DNA from: CAWJFJ01 sp963800065
Lineage (GTDB): Bacteria > Actinomycetota > Acidimicrobiia > Acidimicrobiales > UBA8190
Reading direction: 5' to 3'
DNA: 64,000 nucleotides
NCBI GenBank assembly: GCA_963800065.1
Contig: CAWCZO010000008.1
Location: forward strand, 310,001 to 374,000
The position numbers and the translations under genes are program-made. Of the stretch, positions 7,720 through 17,206 are shown in pieces. The notes under the pieces are model-generated. The model saw only the letters and a list, made by a program, of their open reading frames with translations, made no database searches and was not told where the DNA came from. How positions within the stretch are numbered: the stretch's first letter is position 1; each line of letters begins with the position of its first letter.

Positions 7720-10407
7720 TCAGGAAATTATCCGCTGAACGCTAAAGGATTCCTCCTGATCGCCCACATGGGCCGTCACATGGAAGTCCCAGCTCCCGCG
7801 ACTTAGAACAACGTAGTTGATGTAATGAATGGGGCTGGCTCGCAGCTCGCGCAGCAATTGCGGCGTTTCCCCCTTCTGCTCGGCAGTCACGCGTACCGCG
7901 CTGATTCGTGTATCTGCGGATGTCGGATAGAAGTAGACGTGAAGCTCGTTGATCCCCGGCGTACTGGGATTGAGGTAGACCTCGGCATCGCCCTCTCGAG
8001 GCAGGTTCACGGTCGTGATCGTCGGCAGCTGCGGGAGAAGCGATTGACCCCGAGCAGGCGACAAGATCTGACTGATCACCGTGGCCGACGCAAAGAGCAC
8101 GACGGGTAAGACGATGGAGAGCACAATTCCTTTGGCCCCACGCAATATGCGCGGGGCCCGTACTCCGGCAAGTCCTGATCGGCCCAGACGAGCAATGCGA
8201 AGGCTGTTACCGACAACCAGGAGGCTTGAGAGGCCCATGGCGGCGGCGGCCACGAGCGGATCGATGAGCCCGGCGGCGGCCAGGGGTAACGCGGCGACGT
8301 TGTAGCCGATGGCCCAGCCGAAGTTCTGCAGAATGACCGCATAGGTGGCCCGGGCCAGGCTCACTGCCGCCGGGACGCCATAGAGGTCGTTTCCGAGGAG
8401 GGCAATGTCACTGTTGGCCAGGGCGGCATCGGATCCGCTGCCAATGGCACATCCAACATCGGCTATGGCCAGCGAGGGAGCGTCGTTTACTCCATCACCG
8501 ACCATGACGACGCGGTGTGCCCCCTGGCGCAGGGAGCGTAGGGCAGCGACCTTGTCCCCAGGGCTCAGGCCCGCTTCGAGTTCGTCGATACCGAGCTCGG
8601 CACCGACCACTTGCACAGCTGGCAGGCTGTCCCCACTGAGAATGGCCGTTCTGATGTTCATCTCGTGCAGTCGCCGGACACTGAGCGCCGCCTCAGGGCG
8701 GAGCGGCGTGGCCACGGCGATGGCCCCCATGACATCGCCTCCACGTTCCACCAGGACGACGGTCTCGCCTCGTGCCCAACGCTCCGATACTTTGCTCGAC
8801 AGTGATACCGATAGGCGACGGGGATCGAATCGGCCCACCCGGACGAGTTGATCACCGATCAGCCCTTCCACGCCGACGCCGGGGATAACTCGCACGTCCT
8901 CAGCATGAGAGGGCAACTCGCAGGCTGCTCTGATGGCCAGAGCGATGGGATGGTCGCTCTCGATCTCGACAGCGGCAGCGGCGCCGAGCACCTCGTCCCG
9001 TCGCATGCCGGCCACAGTGATGACCTCGGTGACGACGGCATGATGCTCGGTGAGGGTTCCTGTCTTGTCGAAGACGACGGTGTCCACCCGGGACAACCGT
9101 TCGAGCGCATCGCCGTTGCGAACGAAGATTCCCAATGCCGCCGCCCGCCCGCATCCGACCATCATGGCCATGGGTGCGGCCAGGCCCATGGCACAGGGAC
9201 AGGCCACGAGCAGCACCGACAGACCGCTCAGGACGGCAACGTCGTGATCGTTGGCCACGAACCACCAGAGCATGAAGGTGCTGGCGGCGAACAGCAGCAC
9301 CGCCGTGACGAACACCCTACTGACCCGGTCGGCCAAACGTTGCAGCGGCGCCTTGTCCCGCTGGGACTCCTCCACGAGTCGTTGCAGATGGGCGAGTACC
9401 GACTCCGACGCCACGACCGCGACACGCACCACCAGTGCCCCGATGCCGTTGCGGGTCCCCCCCGTGACCTCGTCCCCGGGTCCCCGGTCGACCGGCAACG
9501 GTTCGCCGGTGAGCATGGACTCGTCGACGGACGACCATCCCCGCACGATGCTCCCGTCTAGGGGTATCGCGTCATTCGGGCGTACCCGGACGAGGGCGCC
9601 GACCGGCACGCTCTCGGGAGGAACGAGCTCGCCGACCTCGTCGTCGGGACCAACGATGACGCGGGCCGTCGGGGGACGTAGAAGGAGAAGCGAGTGCATA
9701 GTGTCGGCAGCCCGGCGCCGGGCTCCGGACTCGGCGGCCCGAGCGGTCACGAATATGGTCACGATGACCGGCGCCATGGCGAAATGCAGGCGCGCGGCAA
9801 AGGCACCACTGCCAGTGCCGATATGAATATGACGGCCGCCCAGGGCGATAACCTCGACGGCGTTCACCGACACCGCTGCCAGGGTGCCCAAGGCGATGAG
9901 GGTGTCCATGCTCGTCCCCCCGTGGCGCAAGAGGCGCGCCGCGGAGTGAATGAAGGGCCAACCGCCGGCGAATTCGACCGTGACGGCCAGGATCAGCACC
10001 ACCCAACCCGGACCTGCGGTCTGGGGGGCGAAGAGAGAGACAGCTAGCGCGCCAGCCGCCAGCGGCCAGCAGATAAGCCCACGGAGAACCCAGTGGTCGT
10101 CGTGTTCGCGCCGGGCCGAGCGTTCCGTGGCATCAACCACCTCAGCCGAATAGCCGATATCAGCAACCGTCCGGCAGAGCTGATCGGCGGTGGTCGCTGA
10201 CTGGTCATAGGCGACGAAGGCCTGCGTCGTCGCCAGATTCACCGAGGCACTGGCCACCGCGGGTATACGATTGAGCGCCCGCTCGATCCGGGTGGCGCAG
10301 GCGCTGCAGTGCATGCCTCCGAGCGTCAACTCGGTTGTGACCAGAGATGTGTCTTCTTGGTGAGGCGCCGTGAGCGACGGTGATGTGGTCGTCTCCGTTA
10401 CGGACAC
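7720..10407 (-). CDS. copA: Copper-type P1B ATPase with an extra C-terminal YcnJ-like domain
   Basis: The 895-residue protein starts with one heavy-metal-associated domain (GGMHCSACATRIE, residues about 28-95) followed by eight predicted membrane segments. The membrane metal motif is CPCAMG, the phosphorylation site DKTGTLTE, the actuator loop TGE, and the hinge GDGVNDAP. CPC marks it as a Cu(I)-type exporter, here probably moving copper out of the cytoplasm. After the last membrane pair, about 110 residues (about 785-895) form a beta-rich region: VYLNPSTPGINELHVYFYPT and a later GSWDFHVTAHVGDQEESF. This resembles the C-terminal domain of YcnJ-type copper proteins and is not usual for CopA. 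The start overlaps the stop of the CopZ-like gene, so the two form an operon. Confidence 0.92.
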   Translation of the reverse strand: MSVTETTTSPSLTAPHQEDTSLVTTELTLGGMHCSACATRIERALNRIPAVASASVNLATTQAFVAYDQSATTADQLCRTVADIGYSAEVVDATERSARREHDDHWVLRGLICWPLAAGALAVSLFAPQTAGPGWVVLILAVTVEFAGGWPFIHSAARLLRHGGTSMDTLIALGTLAAVSVNAVEVIALGGRHIHIGTGSGAFAARLHFAMAPVIVTIFVTARAAESGARRRAADTMHSLLLLRPPTARVIVGPDDEVGELVPPESVPVGALVRVRPNDAIPLDGSIVRGWSSVDESMLTGEPLPVDRGPGDEVTGGTRNGIGALVVRVAVVASESVLAHLQRLVEESQRDKAPLQRLADRVSRVFVTAVLLFAASTFMLWWFVANDHDVAVLSGLSVLLVACPCAMGLAAPMAMMVGCGRAAALGIFVRNGDALERLSRVDTVVFDKTGTLTEHHAVVTEVITVAGMRRDEVLGAAAAVEIESDHPIALAIRAACELPSHAEDVRVIPGVGVEGLIGDQLVRVGRFDPRRLSVSLSSKVSERWARGETVVLVERGGDVMGAIAVATPLRPEAALSVRRLHEMNIRTAILSGDSLPAVQVVGAELGIDELEAGLSPGDKVAALRSLRQGAHRVVMVGDGVNDAPSLAIADVGCAIGSGSDAALANSDIALLGNDLYGVPAAVSLARATYAVILQNFGWAIGYNVAALPLAAAGLIDPLVAAAAMGLSSLLVVGNSLRIARLGRSGLAGVRAPRILRGAKGIVLSIVLPVVLFASATVISQILSPARGQSLLPQLPTITTVNLPREGDAEVYLNPSTPGINELHVYFYPTSADTRISAVRVTAEQKGETPQLLRELRASPIHYINYVVLSRGSWDFHVTAHVGDQEESFSVQRIIS

Positions 10408-10679
10408 GACGGATCCTCATGAACAGTGGCGCGGTAACCGGCATCAGCAATCACGGCACAAAGGTCATCAATGGAGACGATGGACGGGTCGAACACAACG
10501 TGGGCTTCGGCTGCGTGGAGGTCAGCGGAGACGAAAGCAACACCCGCGTGGTCAGCGATGGCTTCCTCGATCAAGGCGGGACACGAGCTGCAGTGCATAC
10601 CCGTGACGGTCAAGCGGATGGAGGCGGTGCGGGCAGGCTCAGATGGAGTGGTCGGCATTACCTGCTCCGGAATTGACAC
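10398..10679 (-). CDS. copZ: CopZ-like heavy-metal chaperone (HMA domain)
   Basis: This 93-residue protein has a single heavy-metal-associated fold with the metal site GMHCSSC at about residues 27-33 and the closing segment DLCAVIADAGY. It should bind Cu(I) and pass it to the ATPase encoded immediately downstream. The two genes overlap by 10 bases. A second Cys near the end (DPSCP) is unusual. Confidence 0.85.
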   Translation of the reverse strand: MSIPEQVMPTTPSEPARTASIRLTVTGMHCSSCPALIEEAIADHAGVAFVSADLHAAEAHVVFDPSIVSIDDLCAVIADAGYRATVHEDPSCP

Positions 10680-10706
10680 ACGAGGCGACTTTCGATCGCT
10701 TCCGAA

Positions 10707-11015
10707 CTACGCGGCCCTGGATGGCATGAGATCCCAGACGGCAGCAATTTCGGCGTTCACCACAGTGGGTCGACGGCTGATGCCCCCGTAGCCCGCTGCC
10801 CGCAGACACGACTCGACATACCGGACGACGTTGCCCTCGTTCTTGACGGCGCGGGCGCCGATGTCGCCACGAACGGTGTCTCTGGAGAAGTACTCAGAGT
10901 GGCATCCACGAGGGCGTATGAAGCGCACCTCGCACCCGTCCTCCCGGCGCCGCAGCTCAGCCGATACGCCATCGGAGTGAAACGTCGGCGCCACCAGGAC
11001 CATCGCACTCAGCAC
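10707..11015 (-). CDS. Hypothetical protein
   Basis: This frame of about 102 codons (GTG 11015 or ATG 11003) lies upstream of copZ on the same strand and divergent from the MarR gene. It contains a basic/Cys region and a segment NVVRYVESCLRAAGY. No family is recognised. Its place between copZ and the divergent promoter makes it a plausible first gene of the copper operon, but coding status is not certain. Confidence 0.4.
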   Translation of the reverse strand: MLSAMVLVAPTFHSDGVSAELRRREDGCEVRFIRPRGCHSEYFSRDTVRGDIGARAVKNEGNVVRYVESCLRAAGYGGISRRPTVVNAEIAAVWDLMPSRAA

Positions 11016-11138
11016 CCTTGGCCCAGTCCCCCCTCAGGTCGGGAGGCGGCCCAACCTGAAGGGGGACCCAGGGCACCGACGCCGGTGTCCGGAGCAGTCA
11101 GGACGACCCGAGTCGATCTGGGTTGAGACACGCCGTTC

Positions 11139-11154
11139 ATTGTATAGCTACAAT
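11139..11154. promoter_or_regulatory. Palindrome ATTGTA-TAGC-TACAAT, candidate MarR operator
   Basis: A perfect 6-bp inverted repeat with a 4-base centre sits seven bases before the ATG at 11161. Members of the MarR family bind such AT-rich palindromes and often repress themselves. The right arm TACAAT could also serve as a -10 hexamer for a leaderless transcript (inference). Confidence 0.45.
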
Positions 11155-11160
11155 GGCTGT

Positions 11161-11658
11161 ATGGCTACCGCTACCCGCCAACGGACCTCCCCCGGCACCC
11201 AGACCGACCGGTTGGCCGATGCCGTCCTGACCGCTAGTCGGGTCCTGGTGGCCGTGGCAGCCCGATCCCTGGCTGAGCACGAATCGGTGGTCTCTCTGCC
11301 CCAATACCGGGCGCTGGTTGTCCTCGGATCCCGAGGAGCACAGCGGCCGGTCGACCTCGCTCAAGCCCTGGGAGTCGATCCGTCGACGGCCACCCGCATG
11401 TGCGACCGGCTGGTGCGCAAACATCTCATCACTCGCCGGCGCGACGTCATCGATCGACGCGTGGTGCTGTTGGACCTGAGTGCCGCCGGCCGTCGCCTGG
11501 TCGAACGTGTCACCCGGTCCCGCCGGGCCGAGATCGAGCGCATCCTCGAGGCGGTGGATCCGGCCGAGCGCGACGCCCTCGTCTTGGCCTTCACAACCTT
11601 CGGCCGTGCCGCCGGCGAGGTCCCCGAAGGCGACTGGCAACGCAGCTGGGAGCTGTGA
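11161..11658 (+). CDS. MarR-family transcriptional regulator
   Basis: The protein is about 165 residues from ATG 11161; a TTG at 11140 is also in frame but lies inside the palindrome. It has the MarR winged helix: SLPQYRALVVLGSRG, then RPVDLAQALGVDPSTATRMCDRLV as the recognition region and a wing RRRDVIDRRVVLL. A C-terminal dimerisation helix follows. The ligand is unknown. It reads in the same direction as the ClC gene 156 bases downstream and may control that gene, the divergent gene, or itself. Confidence 0.85.
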   Translation: MATATRQRTSPGTQTDRLADAVLTASRVLVAVAARSLAEHESVVSLPQYRALVVLGSRGAQRPVDLAQALGVDPSTATRMCDRLVRKHLITRRRDVIDRRVVLLDLSAAGRRLVERVTRSRRAEIERILEAVDPAERDALVLAFTTFGRAAGEVPEGDWQRSWEL

Positions 11659-11813
11659 ATCCCTCGGCTTCGCTCGCTTGCGTGGATTCGGCGGTCTTCG
11701 TCTTTGGAGGGCCTTACCGACACTCTGGGTGTCTGGGGAGGTGAGCGACAGGACGAATCGCAAGATGGCATCGGATCAGCGGGTCGTCATGACGCACAGG
11801 CCGATTTGGGTCC

Positions 11814-13907
11814 GTGACCGCTAAGGCTGCCGACAGGTCCTGGATAGCCCGGGTCCATCGGTCCCTTCATCTCTCCTTGGGACTCGTTGTGACGTGGCTC
11901 CGGGGCTCGCGCCTCGGGCTTGTGGTGATGGCCCTCGTGGTCGGGGTGGGAGCGGGCTTCGGTGCCGTCGGGTTTCGCTGGTTGATCTTCGCCTTCACCT
12001 GGCTGGCCACGGGGCGTGAGCAGTTCGGTCAACAGGGAAGGATCGCCAGCTCGCACCTCCCGTGGTTGGGGATCGGTTTCTTCCTCCTGATCCCGATCAT
12101 CGGAGGAGTGCTTTACGGTCCGTTGATTCAGCGTTTCGCCCGGGAGGCCCGGGGCCATGGTGTGCCCGAAGTGATGCTGGCGGTGGCGGAGAATGGCGGG
12201 CGGATCCGTCCCCAGGTGACCATCGTGAAGGCGTTGGCCTCCGCCCTCTGCATTGGCACCGGCGGATCGGTGGGCCGCGAGGGGCCCATCGTCCAGGTCG
12301 GATCGGCCTTCGCCTCATCGCTCGGACAGTTGGTCAAGATGTCCGAGTTCCGGCTACGGATTCTCGTGGCCTGTGGGGCGGCCGGTGGAATCGCCGCCAC
12401 CTTCAACGCCCCGCTCACCGGGCTCTTCTTCGGGTTCGAAATCATCCTGCGCGAATTCTCGCTCGAGGCGCTGTGCGCCACCGCGCTATCAGCCGTCACC
12501 GCCGATCTCGTCAGTCGCGCCTTCTTCGGTTCGGCGCCCTTCTTCGGACAGATACCACACGATCTGTCGATCGGCCACGATTCGAGTTATCTGCTCATAG
12601 GCCTCCTCGGGCTCCTGGCCGGCCTCATCGGCGTGGGATTCAAGGCCTTTCTGTATCGACTCGAGGATGTGGCCGAGAAGCTGTGGAAGGGTCGGCCGGA
12701 GTGGGCCAAGCCGGCGGTCGGTGGCGTGGCACTGGGGGCGCTCCTGCTCGCCCTCCCCCAGATGTACGGGGTGGGCTATCCCGTGATGAACCAGGTGATC
12801 GCCGGTCACTATGTCCTGTGGTTCGTCCTCATTCTCATGGTGGGCAAGATCGTGGCCTCCAGCCTCACCCTCTCCATCGGCGGCTCCGGTGGGGTATTCG
12901 CCCCGTCGCTGTTCACCGGGGCAGCGGGAGGCATGGTCTTCGGGGTGACGGCCCATCACCTGTTTGGGTCGGTTGTCGGATCGCCGGCCATCTATGCCGT
13001 CGTGGCCATGGGTGGGGTCTTCGCCGCCGCTGCCCAGGCCCCACTCACGGCCATCGCCAGTGTGGTGGAGATGACCGGCAACTTCACACTGGTGCTTCCC
13101 GTGATGCTGGCCGCCGGCATCGCCGCCGCCGTCTCGAAGAGGCTCACCTACGGCAACATCTACACGACGAAGCTCCTGCGGCGTGGCATCGACATCGAGC
13201 GACCCCGGACCACGGGCGTCCTGCAGACGCTCACCGTGGCCGATGTCATGCAGCCGCTTGCCCAGGGGGAGCAAACGGTACTCGTCGCGCATGCGCCGAC
13301 TGAAGCGCAACCCGGCCCCATCGACCGAAAGCAATGGGAAGCACTGGTGGGAGCGGTGGTCGTGACCCGCCAGCCCCAGATTCTGTTGGGAGACGAGACC
13401 CTAGAGCAGGCGCTCAGACAACTCGATCTCTACGGACTGGTGGGCCTGCCGGTCCTATCGCCAGACCGCCATCATCTCATCGGCTGGGTGACTCGCCGAG
13501 ACATCATCCGAGCCATTGCCCAGAGCCTCAGTGGGTCGGCGAGCGATGCGGAGAAAGGCACGATGGCGGCCGAGTTTGCCGAAGCTGAGTCTCACATCCA
13601 TGAGCCTAGGAATCCCCTGCAGGGCTACGAAGTTATTGAGATCGCCATTGGGTCTCAATCCCCACAACTGGGGCGTCGCATCGAAGACGTCCCCTGGCCT
13701 ACGGGATGTGTGGTGGTCGCCATCAGCGAAGGGCGCGAAATCGTTACCCCCCGATCTGATGCTGTACTAAGCGTCGGCGAGCGAGTGATCCTCCTGGCTA
13801 CAGACGCTCCGGAAACGGCGACGCCGGCAGCTCCCGGTCCTTCCGCAGTGAGCAATGAACTCCCGATTCAGGGATCCGCCCTTCGCCCCTCGGCAGATTT
13901 GGAGTAA
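11814..13907 (+). CDS. ClC-family H+/Cl- antiporter with CBS and TrkA_C domains
   Basis: The 697-residue protein (GTG start) has the ClC membrane domain over residues about 25-440. The anion-path motifs are GTGGSVGREGP, keeping the gating Glu of GREGP typical of exchangers, and GSGGVFAPSL. A CBS region follows (about 460-590, the first CBS repeat being poorly conserved). Then comes a TrkA_C-like domain (YEVIEIAIGSQSP...VGERVILLATD), a regulatory addition seen in some bacterial ClCs. It would exchange chloride for protons, for example in acid or osmotic stress. Confidence 0.9.
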   Translation: MTAKAADRSWIARVHRSLHLSLGLVVTWLRGSRLGLVVMALVVGVGAGFGAVGFRWLIFAFTWLATGREQFGQQGRIASSHLPWLGIGFFLLIPIIGGVLYGPLIQRFAREARGHGVPEVMLAVAENGGRIRPQVTIVKALASALCIGTGGSVGREGPIVQVGSAFASSLGQLVKMSEFRLRILVACGAAGGIAATFNAPLTGLFFGFEIILREFSLEALCATALSAVTADLVSRAFFGSAPFFGQIPHDLSIGHDSSYLLIGLLGLLAGLIGVGFKAFLYRLEDVAEKLWKGRPEWAKPAVGGVALGALLLALPQMYGVGYPVMNQVIAGHYVLWFVLILMVGKIVASSLTLSIGGSGGVFAPSLFTGAAGGMVFGVTAHHLFGSVVGSPAIYAVVAMGGVFAAAAQAPLTAIASVVEMTGNFTLVLPVMLAAGIAAAVSKRLTYGNIYTTKLLRRGIDIERPRTTGVLQTLTVADVMQPLAQGEQTVLVAHAPTEAQPGPIDRKQWEALVGAVVVTRQPQILLGDETLEQALRQLDLYGLVGLPVLSPDRHHLIGWVTRRDIIRAIAQSLSGSASDAEKGTMAAEFAEAESHIHEPRNPLQGYEVIEIAIGSQSPQLGRRIEDVPWPTGCVVVAISEGREIVTPRSDAVLSVGERVILLATDAPETATPAAPGPSAVSNELPIQGSALRPSADLE

Positions 13908-14287
13908 GTAGTGGTCTGGTCCGCCGGACCGATCGGAAATAACGTCATCTCTTGCCCCAAATCGTCAGGAACCCACCCGGAACTGCCGGTTCTGCGCTAC
14001 CTCCTCGCACTCTGTGGGTGATCGGGGCCGCTCTATATTGCTCAGCGACGTCGAATCGCTCAGCGACGCCGATCCCGGGCGGGTCGCTCGTTGGCCAGGT
14101 CAACCGACTCTGGCCCAACCTGACCCGGGACCGAGGGATGACACGTTACGCGCAATCCCCGAGTACAGGATGCCCAAACATCGGTCGGCCTTGGCCATGA
14201 CCCCACTCGGAATTGGGCACATACGGGATGGGTGTTGCGTGTGCCCGGGAGCGATTCATCCCTGTGGTTAGTGCGGCTCCTCGATCA
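13908..14287. other. Intergenic stretch between convergent genes
   Basis: No supportable gene was found. A short direct repeat (GCTCAGCGACG at about 14040 and 14058) and a small inverted repeat just after the ClC stop (GGTCCG/CGGACC near 13918-13930) are visible, without a T-tract. Confidence 0.4.
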
Positions 14288-14617
14288 TCACTCCTGCTCC
14301 ATGAAGACAGCGACCGCGCCACACGGGTGTCCAGCGGCGTCCGTGATTAGCGCCAAGGAAGCAACGAGGGGCATGACTTCTTCCTCGGAAACCTGGACCG
14401 GGACGACGAACTGGTCGCGAGCCTCGTGCAGGACTCCGGCGATCATCGCTTGTCGAAACGCGGCCCAGTGCTGATCCCGGAAGTACTCCGGGATGATGAA
14501 GTCCACGCTCCTGCCAATCGCCTCCTGCGGCTGATGGCGAAGGATCTTTACAGCCCCGCCGCTCCAGAACCGCACAATGCCGTCCTGGTCGAGCACCACT
14601 ACGGCCCTATCGTCCAT
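14288..14617 (-). CDS. Single PAS-domain protein
   Basis: The 109-residue protein is essentially one PAS fold: AVVVLDQDGIVRFWSGGA, GRSVDFIIPEYFRDQHW and the last strand GAVAVFMEQE. No output domain is attached. It probably senses a ligand or redox state and acts with a separate partner. The downstream gene on the same strand encodes a cyclase, but no clear coupling is seen. Confidence 0.75.
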   Translation of the reverse strand: MDDRAVVVLDQDGIVRFWSGGAVKILRHQPQEAIGRSVDFIIPEYFRDQHWAAFRQAMIAGVLHEARDQFVVPVQVSEEEVMPLVASLALITDAAGHPCGAVAVFMEQE

Positions 14618-14668
14618 ACTCCGATCTTGACATATCGCCGTTGTGGTTGGCGATGGATATCGGGCGGG

Positions 14669-16009
14669 TCAGCCCTTGGCGGCGAAGAGTTGCCAGGTAC
14701 CGGGAACGCCCTTCAGCTCGTGTTCGCCACGCTCATCGAACTCGATGCCTGAACCAGCTACCAAGTCCGTGACGGTCCTGGAAACTAGAAGTTCACCAGG
14801 ATCGGCCAATGCCTGAATTCTTGCAGCGATATGGACGCTGATTCCGCCGAGGTCGTCGGCCCGGAGTTCGACCTCGCCGGTATGGATGCCCATGCGCACG
14901 ACAAGACCGAAGCCCCGTGTCGACTCCCGGATCGCCAGAGCGCAACGAATCGCTCGGGCGGGTCCGTCGAACGATGCCAGCATTCCGTCACCGGTGGACT
15001 TGACGAACTGACCATCGAAGCGAGCGATCTGGCGAGCCACACTCGATTCGTACCGATCGAGCAGCTGACGCCAACTTTCGTCGCCCATCTGTGACGCTGT
15101 CTCTGTGGAGCGCACCAGATCGGTGAACAACAACGCCTTGAGCGCACGTTGGCTCGTGCGTCCCCGGCGGACCCCGGTCAGGAACTCCTCGATCTCCTCG
15201 ACGACTTCAGGTGCATTCTGCTCCCAGATGTGGTGATCCGTTCCCGGAATCTCCAGGAGCTTGGCACCGGGGATGGAACGTGCCACTAGCCGTCCGTATT
15301 CGACGTTGACCCAGGTTTCGTCCTTGCGGTGGATGACCAGAGTCGGAACCGAGATTGTGGGGAGCACGTCGCGTACGTCGATCTTGGAGTTGTGAACGAA
15401 CAGCGCCTTGGCCAGCGCGGGGCTGGCCGCCAGGCGAAAGTACCGGGCATACCAGGCCAGCGCATCCGCATCGTCGGCCAAGCTGGGATCGTTCGTCACG
15501 ACCCATGCCCCAGTGGGATCTGCCCAGGCCGCGTCGCCTGTCGCCAGTAGCAGCTCCAGGAAGTCCGGGTGCCACGCCCACGGAAACTCGTCGTTCTTGA
15601 GGCCGCCGATCCATGGAGAGAACAAGACCAGGGCCGACACCCGACCGGGGTGTGTGGCCGCGAAGTACGCGCAGGAGGTGGCTCCCTCAGAGGACCCGAG
15701 CAACACAGGCGCCGCAAGGCTCTCGGCGTCGATCACCGCCTTGATGTCCGCTGTGCGGTCGTCGATGGTGAAGTCGCCCACGAAGGGATCTGACATGCCG
15801 GTTCCGCGCCGATCGAAGAGCACCAGCCTGCAGAACTGCGCCATGAGGTCGTAGAAGCGGGCTGCCCGTGGATACTCCCAGGAAGCCTCGACGTGACCCA
15901 TGAAGCTGTTGGCGTAGACGATGTCGAGCGGTCCGTCTCCCACAACCTGGTAGGCGATATGGACGTCGTCGGGGGTTCGTGCGTATTGAGTTACAGGGAT
16001 ATCGGCCAC
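14669..16009 (-). CDS. Alpha/beta-hydrolase fused to a class III adenylate/guanylate cyclase domain
   Basis: I place the start at GTG 16009 (VADIPVTQYARTPDDVHIAY), which fits the family's usual beginning; an open frame extends to 16228. Residues about 1-280 are an alpha/beta hydrolase with the nucleophile elbow LLGSSEGA and a late catalytic His in GTDHHIWEQ. Residues about 285-445 are a class III cyclase with metal-binding Asp in FTDLVRST and GDGMLASF. The usual transition-state Asn is His in ISVHIAARI, a variant common in this fused subfamily. It could couple hydrolase-ligand sensing to cNMP production. A cNMP-binding protein is encoded in the hydrogenase operon of this window, but a link is only speculation. 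Confidence 0.85.
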   Translation of the reverse strand: MADIPVTQYARTPDDVHIAYQVVGDGPLDIVYANSFMGHVEASWEYPRAARFYDLMAQFCRLVLFDRRGTGMSDPFVGDFTIDDRTADIKAVIDAESLAAPVLLGSSEGATSCAYFAATHPGRVSALVLFSPWIGGLKNDEFPWAWHPDFLELLLATGDAAWADPTGAWVVTNDPSLADDADALAWYARYFRLAASPALAKALFVHNSKIDVRDVLPTISVPTLVIHRKDETWVNVEYGRLVARSIPGAKLLEIPGTDHHIWEQNAPEVVEEIEEFLTGVRRGRTSQRALKALLFTDLVRSTETASQMGDESWRQLLDRYESSVARQIARFDGQFVKSTGDGMLASFDGPARAIRCALAIRESTRGFGLVVRMGIHTGEVELRADDLGGISVHIAARIQALADPGELLVSRTVTDLVAGSGIEFDERGEHELKGVPGTWQLFAAKG

Positions 16010-16486
16010 CGTGCACAGTCTGGCCCACACCTGCCGAGGATGCTCCGAATATTCGAACTTAACGGGGCTCAGGACCAGGAGGAAAGGACCGCCCGGCAAT
16101 GCCTGTTCTGTGTGCCCTGACGGGGGCAGTCCGACCAACCTCAGGCCGATCTGGATCACCCGGACCAGGATGCCCCTGCGGTGACCCCGTGAAACAGCCC
16201 CGCTCCGGTTGCGATCCAACCGGACCATCCGAGATCAGTCGGCGTTGGGAATATGTGCGATGTCGCCCTGATCGAGGCCAGGCTCGTCGGATGATGTCCA
16301 GGAGATCCGAGGCACCCTGAGGGGTGATCGGTACCCCCTGCGGGCTCAACCGAATACCGTGCGAGGCCGTCGATTCACACCCCGACCGACTCCGGCACTT
16401 CTCGGTCGGGGTCGATAAATCCGCGATTCGTGCGCTATCCGGTCAGCAATGGCCTCAGCCTTCGTACGTCGCGGCGACGGCCCCTT
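16010..16486. other. Intergenic stretch
   Basis: No convincing gene lies between the cyclase start and the SRPBCC stop if the cyclase begins at 16009. Open frames here are not family-like. Confidence 0.35.
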
Positions 16487-17008
16487 TCAGGCGGTACGCA
16501 ACGACGATCCCGTCTCCAGCAGGGTCTTCAGACTCGACAGGACTGCGGGCCACCCCTCGGAGATCGCAGGGAGCACTGCGCTGCCTGGCGCGAAGCCATC
16601 GTGAGTGACCGTCAGCTTGGTCGTGCCGTGCCCGACATCCTCCATGTCGAATGCCACCTTCGATCGGGGCTCGGCCCGCCAGGTGGCGGCGGTCGCCTCG
16701 TCCATGTCGACCGCGGCGGCCCACTCAGGCGTGATGGTGTGCCAGCTGTAGGCCAGTCGGCGATGGGGATCAGACTCCAGGACGACCTGGTCAGAGCCAC
16801 TCACGACGAGCCCAACATCGTCGTGCGTCATGTCGTAGGTGGAGCCCTTCTTCCAGTCCGAAAGGAATGCTTTCGGACCAGCCTTTTGGTGCCGCCAGTA
16901 ATGTTTCATCAAGCCGGGGTCGGTGAGGCCCTGCCACACGCGCTCGGGGCTCGCCAGGATGTAGATCGTGTATACGAAGGCGGTTTGCTCACCCTTGGCA
17001 GCGGTCAT
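16487..17008 (-). CDS. SRPBCC (AHSA1-like) domain protein
   Basis: The 173-residue protein shows the START/Bet v1-like pattern of the AHSA1 branch: FVYTIYILASPERVWQGLTDPGLMKHYW at the start, WKKGSTYD in the middle and GTTKLTVTHDGF...GWPAVLSSLKTLLETG at the end. These proteins bind hydrophobic ligands; the ligand is not predictable. Many relatives sit beside ArsR regulators, but none is present here. Confidence 0.85.
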   Translation of the reverse strand: MTAAKGEQTAFVYTIYILASPERVWQGLTDPGLMKHYWRHQKAGPKAFLSDWKKGSTYDMTHDDVGLVVSGSDQVVLESDPHRRLAYSWHTITPEWAAAVDMDEATAATWRAEPRSKVAFDMEDVGHGTTKLTVTHDGFAPGSAVLPAISEGWPAVLSSLKTLLETGSSLRTA

Positions 17009-17086
17009 GCAATAATCTCCAACGCGCTCAGACTTGGTCCTGCTCTACCCTCGTGCCCTACACGATAACCCAGCTAGGCGACACTG

Positions 17087-17206
17087 ATGAGTGAGGAGGA
17101 CGCCCAGATTTGGGATCAGTCACCTCTAACGGCCGACGAAAAATCGTTTGCTGAGGTTGCGGACTGGGGCCCAGCCGAGGACTGGTCGGACTGGGCAACG
17201 GGGTGA
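17087..17206 (+). CDS. 39-residue acidic peptide, candidate antitoxin for the MazF-like toxin
   Basis: A short frame runs from ATG 17087 to TGA 17204-17206 (begins MSEEDAQIWDQSPL, ends EDWSDWATG). It is strongly acidic and Trp-rich. Its end overlaps the toxin coding region in another frame, which would couple their translation. Acidic small proteins directly before MazF toxins usually are antitoxins. This one is unusually short and has no visible DNA-binding domain. Confidence 0.45.
   Translation: MSEEDAQIWDQSPLTADEKSFAEVADWGPAEDWSDWATG

Noticed and set aside
14014..14271. Possible small gene in the ClC-PAS intergenic region
   Set aside because: No ribosome site, no family resemblance, and composition is like the non-coding flank.
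16424..16436. Third copy of the GCGATTCGTGCGC motif seen near 4097 and 6829
   Set aside because: Only 13 bases match in GC-rich DNA and no attachment core or array is nearby.
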